A stretch of DNA of 64,000 nt from Sphingobium limneticum (GTDB taxonomy: Bacteria; Pseudomonadota; Alphaproteobacteria; Sphingomonadales; Sphingomonadaceae): NCBI RefSeq assembly GCF_008710155.1, contig NZ_VYPZ01000003.1, forward strand, positions 62,001 through 126,000, in the 5' to 3' direction. The notes under the pieces are model-generated. The model saw nothing but the letters and a program-made list of their open reading frames with translations. It searched no databases and was not told where the DNA came from. Positions within the stretch are counted from its first letter, which is position 1. Each line of letters begins with the position of its first letter. The position numbers and the translations under genes are program-made. Positions 9,387-18,048 of the stretch are shown here, piece after piece.

Positions 9387-9408
9387 CATATAAAGATTTC
9401 TTTATGTG
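9387..9408. promoter_or_regulatory. Inverted-repeat operator upstream of ahcY
   Basis: ATAAAGA (9390-9396), TT, TCTTTAT (9399-9405) is a perfect 7-bp inverted repeat, and two of three further flanking pairs also match. It lies about 98 bp before the ahcY start and just beyond the yqgE stop. From memory, ArsR-type SAM/SAH regulators (SahR-like) of proteobacteria use ATAAAGA-type palindromes at methionine-cycle genes. The regulator itself is not in the window, so the assignment is inference. Confidence 0.55.
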
Positions 9409-9410
9409 GC

Positions 9411-9971
9411 TTATGCCGAACCGGCGCCCGATACGAGGTGGGAGGCATCCACCCCGGCGGCGGCGTAGGCGGCGGCCCATTTGCGCCGGGTGGGAATGTC
9501 GAACAGCAGGTCGGGATCGCCATCGGCCAGGAACCAGCTTTCCCCGGTCATTTCCTGCTCCAGCTGCCCTGCCCCCCAGCCGGCATAGCCCAGCGCCACC
9601 AGGTAGCGGCTCGGTCCCCGCCCCTCCGCAATGGCTTTCAATATGTCGAGCGAACCGGACAAGCCCCAGCGGTCGCCGACCTGCACCATGTCCTGCCCGC
9701 CCCAATCGAGCGAATGGAGGACGAATCCGCGACGTGGCTCGACCGGGCCACCGCGCAGCACGGGCACGTCCGGCACCTGGCTGCCGTCGATATCGAAGCT
9801 TTCCAGCAGTTCGCGGAAGGATACGCCCTCCATCTCCTCGCCCACGGCGATGCCCAGCGCGCCATTCTCGTCATGCACGCATAGCGCCACCACCGAATGG
9901 TCGAAGCGTGTGTCGGCCATGCCGGGCAGAGCGAGCAGGAAATGCCCGCCATAGAAGCGCGTTTCAGTCAT
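9411..9971 (-). CDS. YqgE/AlgH family protein (UPF0301)
   Basis: 186 residues. The N-terminus FYGGHFLLALPGMADTRF and the internal segments LRGGPVEPRRGFVLHS and YAGWGAGQLEQE are hallmarks of the YqgE/AlgH (UPF0301) family. The molecular role of this family is not settled; AlgH was first linked to alginate regulation. Start is the ATG at 9971 (MTETRFYGG); the reading frame stays open further upstream but that part has no family similarity I can recognise. Divergent from the peroxiredoxin gene, with 144 bp between. Confidence 0.88.
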   Translation of the reverse strand: MTETRFYGGHFLLALPGMADTRFDHSVVALCVHDENGALGIAVGEEMEGVSFRELLESFDIDGSQVPDVPVLRGGPVEPRRGFVLHSLDWGGQDMVQVGDRWGLSGSLDILKAIAEGRGPSRYLVALGYAGWGAGQLEQEMTGESWFLADGDPDLLFDIPTRRKWAAAYAAAGVDASHLVSGAGSA

Positions 9972-10115
9972 GCTTCGAATATAGAGGGCCGCATGAGCTT
10001 GCCAAGGACGCGCGTCGCAGCATTGGGGCGGCACGACATATTCATGGGCGCATCCCTTGACAGAAAAGCCCCCAGCGCCGACCTCCCGCCCGTCACAAGG
10101 CCAGGAGACAAGACC

Positions 10116-10598
10116 ATGACCATTTCCAAGGGCGATCGCCTTCCCAGCACCACTTTCACCAAGATGACCGAAAACGGCCCCGAAGCCGTGCCGTCCGAAG
10201 ACTATTTCGCGGGCAAGACCGTTGCGATCTTCTCGGTGCCTGGCGCCTTCACCCCGACTTGCTCGGCCAAGCATCTGCCCGGCTTCATCGACAAGAGCGA
10301 AGCCTTGAAGGCAAAGGGCGTAGACGAAATCGCTTGCACCGCCGTCAACGACGCCTTCGTCATGGGCGCGTGGGGCAAGTCGGCCGGCGCCGATGGCAAG
10401 GTTACGATGCTGGCCGACGGCAATGCCGATTTCGCGCAGGCGGTGGGCCTGACGATGGACGGCAGCAAATTCGGCCTGGGCACGCGCGGCCAGCGTTTCT
10501 CGATGATCGTCAAAGACGGTGTGGTTGAGGAACTGAACGTAGAAGCGCCGGGTGATTTCAAGGTTTCCTCGGCCGATTACCTGCTCGAACAGCTCTGA
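10116..10598 (+). CDS. Prx5-type peroxiredoxin
   Basis: 160 residues with the Prx5 active site PGAFTPTCS, placing the peroxidatic cysteine at residue 49; a second cysteine lies at 74 in the conserved ACTAVNDAFVMGAW. These enzymes reduce peroxides at the expense of glutathione/glutaredoxin or thioredoxin in the cytoplasm. The ATG at 10116 has GGAGA at 10104-10108. A strong hairpin follows the gene, so it appears to be a single transcription unit. Confidence 0.92.
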   Translation: MTISKGDRLPSTTFTKMTENGPEAVPSEDYFAGKTVAIFSVPGAFTPTCSAKHLPGFIDKSEALKAKGVDEIACTAVNDAFVMGAWGKSAGADGKVTMLADGNADFAQAVGLTMDGSKFGLGTRGQRFSMIVKDGVVEELNVEAPGDFKVSSADYLLEQL

Positions 10599-10608
10599 TT
10601 GTTTACGG

Positions 10609-10645
10609 ATCGGGCGGCGGATCGGAAATCCGCCGCCCGATTTGC
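10609..10645 (+). terminator. Terminator of the peroxiredoxin gene
   Basis: A perfect 14-bp stem (10609-10622 with 10628-10641, 5-nt loop) begins 10 bp after the peroxiredoxin stop and is followed by TTT. The short T run makes it a moderate rather than textbook intrinsic terminator. Confidence 0.7.
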
Positions 10646-10690
10646 ACGCGACGTCTTCCTTCCGTCACGCAAAGACGGTAACAGGAGGCG

Positions 10691-12145
10691 ATGACACAAA
10701 GCATCGGCAGCAAGGCGGTCGCACAGCTCGACCATATCTATCAGACATCTATCGAAACTCTGCGGGAAGCGATGCGGGCCTATGCCCGCGACGGCAGCGT
10801 TCCGCCGCTCGAGGCGAAGGCCGACCGGCGCTATTGCTATCCCGAATTGCGGATCATCTATCATGGCGACAGTGACGCGCCGCCACCGGGCCGCTCCTTC
10901 GCGCGCCTGTCGAAGCCGGGCCGCTATGTCACCACCGTCACCCGCCCGGCGATGTTCGCCGACTATCTGGCCGAACAGATCGACCTGCTGGTCCGCGACT
11001 ATGGCGTAGAGGTCGAAACGGGGCTGAGCGATCAGCAAATCCCCTTCCCTTATGTGCTCGACGGTTTGGACATGAGCGCGCTGGACGGCACGCCGCCGAC
11101 CGAATTGGCCCGCTATTTCCCGGCCACCGAATTGGCCGAGATCGGTGACGAGATCGCGGACGGCCTGTTCATGCCGGACGTCGATGGCGACCGTCCGCTG
11201 GCGCTGTTCGACGGGCTGCGCACCGACTTCTCCCTCGCGCGGTTGAAGCACTATACCGGCACCCCTGCCGAACATGTGCAGCGCTACATATTGTTCACCA
11301 ACTATCACCGCTATGTCGATGAATTCGTCGCCTGGGCCTGCGACGAGCTACAGCGCGAAGGCAGCCGTTATACTGCCTTGTCCGGCGCCGGCGGCGTATA
11401 CGTCACGCCAGAAACCGCCGATCCTGCCCGCATGATCGCCGATAGCGCGTGGCGCCGGCATCAGATGCCCGCCTATCATCTGATCGCGCCCGACCGCAGC
11501 GGCATTACCTTGGTCAATATCGGCGTCGGCCCGTCCAATGCCAAGACGATCTGCGACCATCTGGCGGTCGTCCGTCCCGAAGCCTGGCTGATGATCGGCC
11601 ATTGCGGCGGCCTGCGCCCCAGCCAGCGGATCGGCGACTATGTACTGGCGCACGCCTATCTGCGCGACGATCATGTGCTGGACGAAATGCTGCCGCCGGA
11701 AATCCCGGTGCCCGCGATCGCCGAAGTACAGGTCGCCATGGCACAGGCCGCCGAAGCGGTGCTGGGCAAGGGCGATCCGGAGGATTTCAAGCGCCGCCTG
11801 CGCACCGGCACGGTCGTCACCACCGACGATCGCAATTGGGAATTGCGCTATTCCAGTTCGGCCCTTCGCTTCAGCCTGTCGCGCGCGGTCGGCATCGACA
11901 TGGAGTCGGCGACCATCGCGGCGCAGGGCTATCGCTTCCGCGTGCCTTACGGCACGCTACTTTGCGTGTCGGACAAGCCGATCCATGGCGAATTGAAGCT
12001 GCCCGGTCAGGCGAACCGCTTCTATGAAGAAGCCATCGCGAGCCATCTGCGCGTGGGCCTCATGACCTGCGAATTGCTGCGGGAAGAAGGGGCGAAGCTG
12101 CACAGCCGCAAGCTGCGCGCCTTCAACGAGCCGCCTTTTCGTTAA
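10691..12145 (+). CDS. amn: AMP nucleosidase
   Basis: 484 residues, matching the Amn family length. It cleaves AMP to adenine and ribose 5-phosphate and helps set adenylate levels. The N-terminal domain has the family segment FARLSKPGRYVTTVTRP, and the C-terminal phosphorylase-fold half has VNIGVGPSNAKTICDHL, MIGHCGGLRPSQRIGDYVLA and the ribose-contacting segment GIDMESATIA. The ATG at 10691 follows AGGAGG closely. It stands alone between the peroxiredoxin terminator and a dispersed repeat. Confidence 0.93.
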   Translation: MTQSIGSKAVAQLDHIYQTSIETLREAMRAYARDGSVPPLEAKADRRYCYPELRIIYHGDSDAPPPGRSFARLSKPGRYVTTVTRPAMFADYLAEQIDLLVRDYGVEVETGLSDQQIPFPYVLDGLDMSALDGTPPTELARYFPATELAEIGDEIADGLFMPDVDGDRPLALFDGLRTDFSLARLKHYTGTPAEHVQRYILFTNYHRYVDEFVAWACDELQREGSRYTALSGAGGVYVTPETADPARMIADSAWRRHQMPAYHLIAPDRSGITLVNIGVGPSNAKTICDHLAVVRPEAWLMIGHCGGLRPSQRIGDYVLAHAYLRDDHVLDEMLPPEIPVPAIAEVQVAMAQAAEAVLGKGDPEDFKRRLRTGTVVTTDDRNWELRYSSSALRFSLSRAVGIDMESATIAAQGYRFRVPYGTLLCVSDKPIHGELKLPGQANRFYEEAIASHLRVGLMTCELLREEGAKLHSRKLRAFNEPPFR

Positions 12146-12146
12146 A

Positions 12147-12245
12147 GCGTTTTCCAGGCGGCCGAAATCGGCTGCCGACTCAGAAAGCGCGGCTAACCAA
12201 GAATTTAGAGCTGCTGATCCGATGCAATCGGATCGGTGGCTCTAA
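12147..12245. repeat. Dispersed alphaproteobacterial intergenic palindrome
   Basis: Between amn and the diguanylate cyclase the sequence AAAGCGTTTTCCAG is followed by a large imperfect hairpin: TTAGAGC (12205-12211) pairs with GCTCTAA (12239-12245), and inside it GATCCGAT (12216-12223) pairs with ATCGGATC (12227-12234) over a 3-nt loop. I recognise this layout as a repeat common between alphaproteobacterial genes. It overlaps the cyclase stop codon and could also end transcription in both directions. Confidence 0.65.
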
Positions 12246-13390
12246 GCAGCTTCGCTCCAGATGGCGATGCGGTCCTTGCCGTCCTTCTTGGCGGTGTAGA
12301 GGGCCGCATCGGCACGGGCGAACATGTCTTCCAATTGCTGATCGGTCGGCACCAGTTCGGCCACGCCAAAACTGGCGCGCAGCCCGGTAACAGGCACGCC
12401 GGGCAGCGCCAGATGGGCAACCTCGGCGCGCACACGCTCCATCACTTCGGCCGCAGCGGTGGCTGCGCTGTCCAGCAGCAACAGGCCGAACTCGTCGCCA
12501 CCCATGCGCCCGACCACGTCACCGCGCCGCACCGCACTTACCAACAGGCGAGCGAAGCCGCGCAGAGCCTGATCGCCGGCAATATGGCCATGGCCATCAT
12601 TCAGCCCCTTGAACCCATCCAGATCGCACACCACCAGCGCCAGCGGTCGCTTGTGGCGCCGCGCCTGCGCGATCGCCTGGGCCGCTGCTTCGTCCAGCCC
12701 CCGACGATTGAGCACCTGGGTCAGCGGATCGTGCCGCATCTGCGTGCGCAATTGCAGCGCCAGGTCGCCCGCCACCACCAGCACGGCAGTGACGGCGGTG
12801 GCCACATAGATGGTCGGCATGAAGATGCTGAAGATCAGCCGATAGATATCCTTGCCGGCCTCCGGCCCCCGGATCAGCGTGGCCGACCCCGCCAGCGCCA
12901 GCTGCACGACGACGAAAGCCAGCAGCGCAGCGCAGAAAGCCAGTTCGGGCGGCGTAAAGCGCCGATCTTTGGGCCATAGCGAGAAGGCGCTCACGGCCAG
13001 CAAAGCGCCGACATAAGCCGGGATGATGAAGCCCTGCATGATCTGGCTGCCGACCGGCCCGATGGCGAAAGCCATTGCCGCTATCACGATCGCAGCCGGC
13101 ACGGCAAAGCCGGCCAGACGCAACGGCTTGCCCGATCGTTGGCGCACGCCGATCGCCAGCAGCGATCCACTGATGATGAGGCCAATACCAGTAATAATGA
13201 ACCAGAAAGGGCTTTTCAGGAAGAAGCCGCCGGCATTGGCCATCCATTGCAACGTGCCCACCGCATAGGATGCGGTCCAAGTCAGCACATGTTTCTGCCG
13301 CCCGAAATGGGACCAGGCCACAGCCAGTGCGATCGTCATGACGGTCGCCGTACCAAAGAGCAGGGCAAGAAGAATGGCTGGCGCGTTCAT
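12242..13390 (-). CDS. Membrane diguanylate cyclase
   Basis: 382 residues. Six or so hydrophobic segments fill residues 1-210, followed by a GGDEF domain. The active site GGDEF is at 297-301 and an allosteric I-site RRGD at 288-291, five residues upstream, so an active, product-inhibited cyclase making c-di-GMP from two GTP is expected. The ATG at 13390 (MNAPAILL) is preferred to an upstream TTG at 13408. The sensor part does not match a named domain that I can recognise with certainty, though it is MASE-like in layout. No clear operon partner; the next gene upstream is the M2 peptidase 31 bp away on the same strand. Confidence 0.9.
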   Translation of the reverse strand: MNAPAILLALLFGTATVMTIALAVAWSHFGRQKHVLTWTASYAVGTLQWMANAGGFFLKSPFWFIITGIGLIISGSLLAIGVRQRSGKPLRLAGFAVPAAIVIAAMAFAIGPVGSQIMQGFIIPAYVGALLAVSAFSLWPKDRRFTPPELAFCAALLAFVVVQLALAGSATLIRGPEAGKDIYRLIFSIFMPTIYVATAVTAVLVVAGDLALQLRTQMRHDPLTQVLNRRGLDEAAAQAIAQARRHKRPLALVVCDLDGFKGLNDGHGHIAGDQALRGFARLLVSAVRRGDVVGRMGGDEFGLLLLDSAATAAAEVMERVRAEVAHLALPGVPVTGLRASFGVAELVPTDQQLEDMFARADAALYTAKKDGKDRIAIWSEAA

Positions 13391-13421
13391 GCGCCAGCCG
13401 CTTATCAATCTTTACACCGAC

Positions 13422-15245
13422 TTACCAGCCGCAAGACTTGCCTTTATTCTGTTGAACCAACCACTTCTGCAGTGGTGCGAAATAATTGACCAATGCCTTG
13501 CCGGACATTTCGCGGCTGCCGGTAAAGGCCTGCAACGCGTCGGGCCAGGGCTTTGAGGCGCCCATCTTCAACATCGCATCAAGTTTCGCGCCTACGGCCT
13601 TGTTTCCATAGAAGGAACAGCGGTGGAGCGGCCCCTTCCATCCCGCCTGCTTGCATGCGGCTTCATAAAATTGGAATTGCAGCACCCGCGCCAGGAAGTA
13701 GCGGGTATAAGGCGTGTTGCCGGGTATATGATATTTGCCGCCGGCATCGAACTTCGTTTCATCGCGGGACACGGGCGGAACGATGCCCTGATATTGGCGG
13801 CGCAGGTCGGTCCAGCTCTTCTCATACTGGCTCTGCGGAATCGACCCGTCGAACACGCCCCAGCGCCATTTGTCGATCAGCAGGCCGAACGGCAGGAAGG
13901 CGACCTTGTCCATCGCCTGACGCAACAGCAGGCCCAGATCCTTGTCCGCGCCGGGCACCTTTGCTTGGTCCAGCAGGCCGATCTTCACCAGATAATCGGG
14001 CGTGATCGACAGGGCGACGAAATCGCCGATCGCTTCGTGGAAGCCATCATTCGCACCGTCCAGATAAAGCGGCTTCTGGATCTGATAGGCGCGCTGATAA
14101 TAATTATGGCCCAGTTCATGATGGATGGTGACGAAATCGTCGCCATTCACCTTCGTGCACATCTTGATGCGAATGTCGTTCTTGTTGTCCAGATCCCAAG
14201 CCGACGCATGGCAGATGACTTCCCGGTCGCGCGGCTTGGTGATTTGCGAGCGATCCCAGAAGGTCTGCGGCAGGGCCTCGAAGCCCAGCGAGCTGTAGAA
14301 GCCCTCTCCCGCTTTCACCATCTTGACCGGGTCATAGCCCTTGGTCTTGAGCAGGTCGGTGGTGTCGAAGCCCAGATCGCCCGCCCCCGCCGGCGCCACG
14401 ACATCATAGATATTGCCCCATTCCTGCGCCCACATATTGCCGAGCAGGTCGGCGCGGATCGGGCCGGTCTTGGCCTGTACCGCATCGCCATATTTCTCGT
14501 TCAACTTGGTACGGGTATAGCAATGGAGATCGTCGTAAAGCGGCTTGACCTCCGCCCAGATCTTGTCGGTCAGCTTGGCGAAATCATCGGCCGGCATGTC
14601 ATATTTGGACCGCCACATCGCGCCGGTATCGGCAAAGCCCAATTCCTTGGCCCCGGCATTGGCGATGTCCACCAGCTTGGCGTAATCCTGCCGCATCGGC
14701 GCGCCGACATTGTCGTGCCAGCTGACCCACATTTCCTTCAATTCTTCAGGGTTGCGGTTTTCCCCCATCTGCTCTTCGATATCGCTGCCATTGATCGGCT
14801 GGCCCTTGAGCGTGCCCTTGCCCTTGCCATAGGCTGACTGGAGCTTGGTCGCGAGGTCGTTGAGTTCTTCCGCTGCCCCCGGCGTCGTCGGCGCAGGCAG
14901 AGTCAGTGCGGTGCGCAGCAGGGTCAGCCGGCGCTTGGTTTCCTCCGACAGGCCCGGCGCTGTCGCATATTTCGCGGCCTCCAGCGCGTAATCGACGCGC
15001 TGTCTGGTGTCGATCGCGCCGAAATAGGAAGCGATCGCGTCGGTATCGTCGGTGATATAGGTGGCGTTGATCCACGCCGCCCGGCCGCTGACGATGGACT
15101 GGTCGAACAGGGCCTTCTCAGCCTTGGTCAGGAAGGCGTCCGCTTCGGCCGCAGTCGGCGTAGCAGCGGCGGGCGCCTGCTGCGCCAGCACCGGCGATAC
15201 AACGAGGGCGGCCGCAAGCGCGGCCATGGAAATAGCGATTTTCAT
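13422..15245 (-). CDS. M2-family peptidyl-dipeptidase (ACE-like)
   Basis: 607 residues with an N-terminal signal peptide (hydrophobic 4-21, likely cut after VLA at 19-21), so it is exported to the periplasm. The zinc site HELGH is at 376-380 and the third ligand Glu404 lies in FHEAIGD, the M2 (angiotensin-converting-enzyme-like) arrangement. Such enzymes remove C-terminal dipeptides from oligopeptides. M2 peptidases are frequent in sphingomonads and xanthomonads. The ATG at 15245 is the only good start. It may be transcribed with the hydrolase 52 bp upstream. Confidence 0.93.
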   Translation of the reverse strand: MKIAISMAALAAALVVSPVLAQQAPAAATPTAAEADAFLTKAEKALFDQSIVSGRAAWINATYITDDTDAIASYFGAIDTRQRVDYALEAAKYATAPGLSEETKRRLTLLRTALTLPAPTTPGAAEELNDLATKLQSAYGKGKGTLKGQPINGSDIEEQMGENRNPEELKEMWVSWHDNVGAPMRQDYAKLVDIANAGAKELGFADTGAMWRSKYDMPADDFAKLTDKIWAEVKPLYDDLHCYTRTKLNEKYGDAVQAKTGPIRADLLGNMWAQEWGNIYDVVAPAGAGDLGFDTTDLLKTKGYDPVKMVKAGEGFYSSLGFEALPQTFWDRSQITKPRDREVICHASAWDLDNKNDIRIKMCTKVNGDDFVTIHHELGHNYYQRAYQIQKPLYLDGANDGFHEAIGDFVALSITPDYLVKIGLLDQAKVPGADKDLGLLLRQAMDKVAFLPFGLLIDKWRWGVFDGSIPQSQYEKSWTDLRRQYQGIVPPVSRDETKFDAGGKYHIPGNTPYTRYFLARVLQFQFYEAACKQAGWKGPLHRCSFYGNKAVGAKLDAMLKMGASKPWPDALQAFTGSREMSGKALVNYFAPLQKWLVQQNKGKSCGW

Positions 15246-15297
15246 GAGTGTCCCCTATAGGTTTATGAGGGGAAACTGACTTGGCAGAGCGATACAG

Positions 15298-16059
15298 TCA
15301 AGCGGTCAGGAAATCGACCATCGCCTGACCCAGTTCCTTGCGGGTCACGGCGTTCATATGGTTGCCCGGTATCTCGACATAGCGGCCGTTGGGCAGCACA
15401 TCGACCAGTTCCTGCGCGATGCCGTTATCCTGATCGTCCGCGCCGCAAATGACCTCGGCCGGCTGCTGGAAACCTGCAATCGTCGCTTCATCGGTATCGA
15501 CGAAGGTGTTGAGGATATGCAGCATGGCCACCGGATCGCCCTTGGTCGTCTTCAGAAACGCCTCGGTCATCCATTCCGACGTGCCGCGCTCGAACGTGCC
15601 GAGGTTGGTCAGCACATTCTTGTAATAGCCACCCTTGTCGAGCGTCTTGACCAGGCCGCGCAACCCCATACCGGCCAGGATCACGCGGCGCGGCGTCGCC
15701 CCGCGCGCCAGCATACGCACGGTCGTGCGTGCGCCCAGCGAATAGCCGCCCAGATCATAATCGGTCAGCCCCATCTGCTCGACCAGCGCCAGATTGTCGT
15801 CGGTCAGCGCGTCGGCCGGATAAGCGGCAGCGTCATGCGGTTTGGCGCTTTCGCCATGGCCGCGCAGGTCCGGCAGGATCAGGCGGAACCCCGCCTCCAC
15901 CAACTTGGCGGCATGGCCATAGCGGACCCAGTTGGTGAAGGCATTGGAGAAGTAGCCGTGGATCAGGACGAGGTCTCGGCCCTCTCCGACCACATGCACC
16001 GCGATCGGCAACCCGTCCCGGCCCTCAATATCATGGCGTTCGATCTTGAGGTCGGTCAT
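15298..16059 (-). CDS. Alpha/beta hydrolase
   Basis: 253 residues with the alpha/beta-hydrolase fold: oxyanion segment LIHGYFSN (32-39), nucleophile elbow GYSLGA with Ser107, an acid in GADDQD and the histidine in PGNHMNAV near the C-terminus. The substrate cannot be told from sequence; esterase, lactonase or C-C hydrolase activities all occur in this group. No signal peptide, so probably cytoplasmic. Same strand as the genes either side, 45-52 bp apart. Confidence 0.85.
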   Translation of the reverse strand: MTDLKIERHDIEGRDGLPIAVHVVGEGRDLVLIHGYFSNAFTNWVRYGHAAKLVEAGFRLILPDLRGHGESAKPHDAAAYPADALTDDNLALVEQMGLTDYDLGGYSLGARTTVRMLARGATPRRVILAGMGLRGLVKTLDKGGYYKNVLTNLGTFERGTSEWMTEAFLKTTKGDPVAMLHILNTFVDTDEATIAGFQQPAEVICGADDQDNGIAQELVDVLPNGRYVEIPGNHMNAVTRKELGQAMVDFLTA

Positions 16060-16103
16060 CGCAGGCTATTCCTTATGGTCGGGCTTGCCTTGCCGATATG
16101 GCG

Positions 16104-16742
16104 TCATCCCCGGCGGCGCAAGAGCGCGATGAGCGCCAATGCGCTCCCGACCTGCGCAGCGGCCATATCCTTCTGCGCGTCCCAGACGTCGCCTTGCTGC
16201 CCGTTATAATAATCGGCCGTTTCGCCGGCCGCCATGATGGTGAGCAGCCATTCGAATATCTCGTACAGCGCGCTGCCAAGGCCGATGGCGGCAAAGGCGA
16301 AACACAGGCTCCATCCCCATGACAGCCCGCCATGCCGCCGCGCAAATTCCGCCACCGGCAGCGTCAGCAACGCACCGAAGGAAAAATGCACCAGCCGGTC
16401 ATAACCGTTGCGCGTCGTGCCGAAGAGGCTGGAGAGATTATGCGCGCTCACCGTCCGCGCCCAATCATCATAGGGCACATAGCTGTAGATCCAGCGCGCA
16501 CCCAAAGTGTGCAGCAGCAGGAAGAGCCAGATGCAGGCGGCAGCGGATGTAGAAAGCGGCCAGCGCCGCAACAGCCATGGCGCGGCCAGGGTCAGAGCGA
16601 CCGTCGGTCCATGCTGGAGCGGGGCGAGATCGGGAAAGGGCTGCGCGATATTGGCCGCGCCGATGGCGGCCAGCAACATCACGATCATCCGGCGCTGCGC
16701 GATCGGAATGGCCTTCCACATCGTGACAGGGCTGGAAATCAT
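16104..16742 (-). CDS. YjdF-like inner-membrane protein (DUF2238)
   Basis: About 212 residues from the ATG at 16742, mostly membrane segments. The middle has the family-type sequence YDRLVHFSFGALLTLPVAEF and the C-terminal half has ALYEIFEWL and YNGQQGDVWDAQKDM, both typical of the DUF2238/YjdF family. Function is unknown; conserved His/Glu/Asp residues at membrane edges hint at a metal or proton role, but that is speculation. An open frame extends to 16823 but the extra residues come from a repeat, so I leave them out. Confidence 0.8.
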   Translation of the reverse strand: MISSPVTMWKAIPIAQRRMIVMLLAAIGAANIAQPFPDLAPLQHGPTVALTLAAPWLLRRWPLSTSAAACIWLFLLLHTLGARWIYSYVPYDDWARTVSAHNLSSLFGTTRNGYDRLVHFSFGALLTLPVAEFARRHGGLSWGWSLCFAFAAIGLGSALYEIFEWLLTIMAAGETADYYNGQQGDVWDAQKDMAAAQVGSALALIALLRRRG

Positions 16743-16785
16743 AGATTCCCTATGGAACGAAGCATCGACAGGAACTGATTTTCTA

Positions 16786-16855
16786 CTGTTCCCCGGCAAA
16801 GGCCGGGGTCCAGTTCCGCGCAATCAACTGGATCCCGGCCTTCGCCGGGGAACAG
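16786..16855. repeat. REP-like palindrome pair, family A
   Basis: A unit starting CTGTTCCCCGGC (16786) and containing AAGGCCGGGGTCCAGTT is followed, after 10 nt, by its inverted copy (AACTGGATCCCGGCC from 16826 to 16855). Each half is itself a hairpin and the two halves pair with one another. Related units lie at 23010-23077 and 39103-39131. It fills the space between asd and the YjdF-like gene. Confidence 0.8.
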
Positions 16856-16894
16856 CATGATTGAACTCTTCAATCGTATCAACGTAGCAAGGCC

Positions 16895-17920
16895 TCAGCC
16901 CTTCTTGAGGTGACGACGGCCCAGCAGTTCGGCGATCTGCACAGCGTTCAGCGCCGCACCCTTGCGCAGATTGTCGCTGACGCACCACAGGTTGATGCCG
17001 TTTTCGATCGTCGAATCTTCGCGCACGCGGCTGATGAAGGTCGCGAAATCGCCCACGCATTCGATCGGCGTGATGTAACCGCCGTCTTCGCGCTTATCGA
17101 CCAGCATGATGCCCGGCGCTTCACGCAGGATGTCCTGCGCTTCCTTGGCCGAAATCTCATTTTCGAACTCGATATTGATCGATTCCGAATGGCCGACGAA
17201 CACGGGCACGCGCACGCAGGTCGCCGTGACCTTCACCTTGGGATCGAGGATCTTCTTGGTTTCCGCGACCATCTTCCATTCTTCCTTGGTCGAACCATCG
17301 TCCAGGAAAACGTCGATATGGGGGATCACGTTGAAGGCGATCTGCTTGGTGAACTTCTTGGGCTCGGCCGGATCGCCGACGAAGATGTTGCGGCTCTGTT
17401 CGAACAGCTCGTCCATGCCCGCCTTGCCCGCGCCCGACACCGACTGATAGGTCGACACGACCACGCGCTTGATCTTCGCGGCGTCATGCAGCGGCTTCAA
17501 TGCCACGACCATCTGCGCGGTCGAGCAGTTGGGGTTGGCGATGATGTTCTTCTTCGTATAGCCGTCGATCGCGTCCGGGTTCACTTCCGGCACGATCAGC
17601 GGAACGTCCGGATCCATGCGGTAAAGCGAGCTGTTGTCGATCACGACGCAACCCGCCGCCGCCGCCTTGGGCGCATATTCGGCCGTCGGGCCGCTGCCCG
17701 CGGCGAACAGGGCGATGTCCCATCCGGTGAAGTCGAAATGTTCAATATTTTTGCATTTGAGTACCTTGCCCGTCTCACCGAAATCGACATCGGTGCCGGT
17801 GGACCGCGACGATGCAACCGCCGCAATCTCGTCAATAGGGAACTCGCGCTCGGCGAGAATGGTCAGCATCTCGCGGCCCACATTACCGGTGGCACCTACG
17901 ACGACGACCCTGTAACCCAT
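16895..17920 (-). CDS. asd: Aspartate-semialdehyde dehydrogenase
   Basis: 341 residues. It reduces aspartyl-4-phosphate to aspartate semialdehyde with NADPH, the branch point to lysine/diaminopimelate, threonine and methionine. The NADP loop GATGNVGREML opens the protein, the catalytic cysteine is Cys132 in ANPNCSTAQ, and a histidine sits in VFVGHSE. I prefer the ATG at 17920 because GGAG lies 9 nt before it; an ATG at 17935 would add five residues. Cytoplasmic tetramer or dimer. Confidence 0.96.
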   Translation of the reverse strand: MGYRVVVVGATGNVGREMLTILAEREFPIDEIAAVASSRSTGTDVDFGETGKVLKCKNIEHFDFTGWDIALFAAGSGPTAEYAPKAAAAGCVVIDNSSLYRMDPDVPLIVPEVNPDAIDGYTKKNIIANPNCSTAQMVVALKPLHDAAKIKRVVVSTYQSVSGAGKAGMDELFEQSRNIFVGDPAEPKKFTKQIAFNVIPHIDVFLDDGSTKEEWKMVAETKKILDPKVKVTATCVRVPVFVGHSESINIEFENEISAKEAQDILREAPGIMLVDKREDGGYITPIECVGDFATFISRVREDSTIENGINLWCVSDNLRKGAALNAVQIAELLGRRHLKKG

Positions 17921-17987
17921 GACTAAAGTCTCCATTTCAACGCATCATTGCGGAGTGCGCGCCATAGCGATGTGGCCGCATTTGTCC

Positions 17988-18020
17988 AGAAAGAAGGGCT
18001 TTGCTGCTGCAAAGCCCTTC
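17988..18020 (-). terminator. Terminator of the S9 peptidase gene
   Basis: A perfect 12-bp stem (18020-18009 with 18004-17993, 4-nt loop) on the minus strand ends in TTCTTTCTGG. It starts about 28 bp after the peptidase stop. Confidence 0.75.
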
Positions 18021-18048
18021 AACAGCGCAATTTAATTTCGATAGTGCG

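Noticed and set aside
12146..12241. A small RNA gene in the amn/cyclase gap
   Set aside because: The hairpin is explained by the dispersed repeat, and no promoter or free-standing terminator marks a separate transcript.
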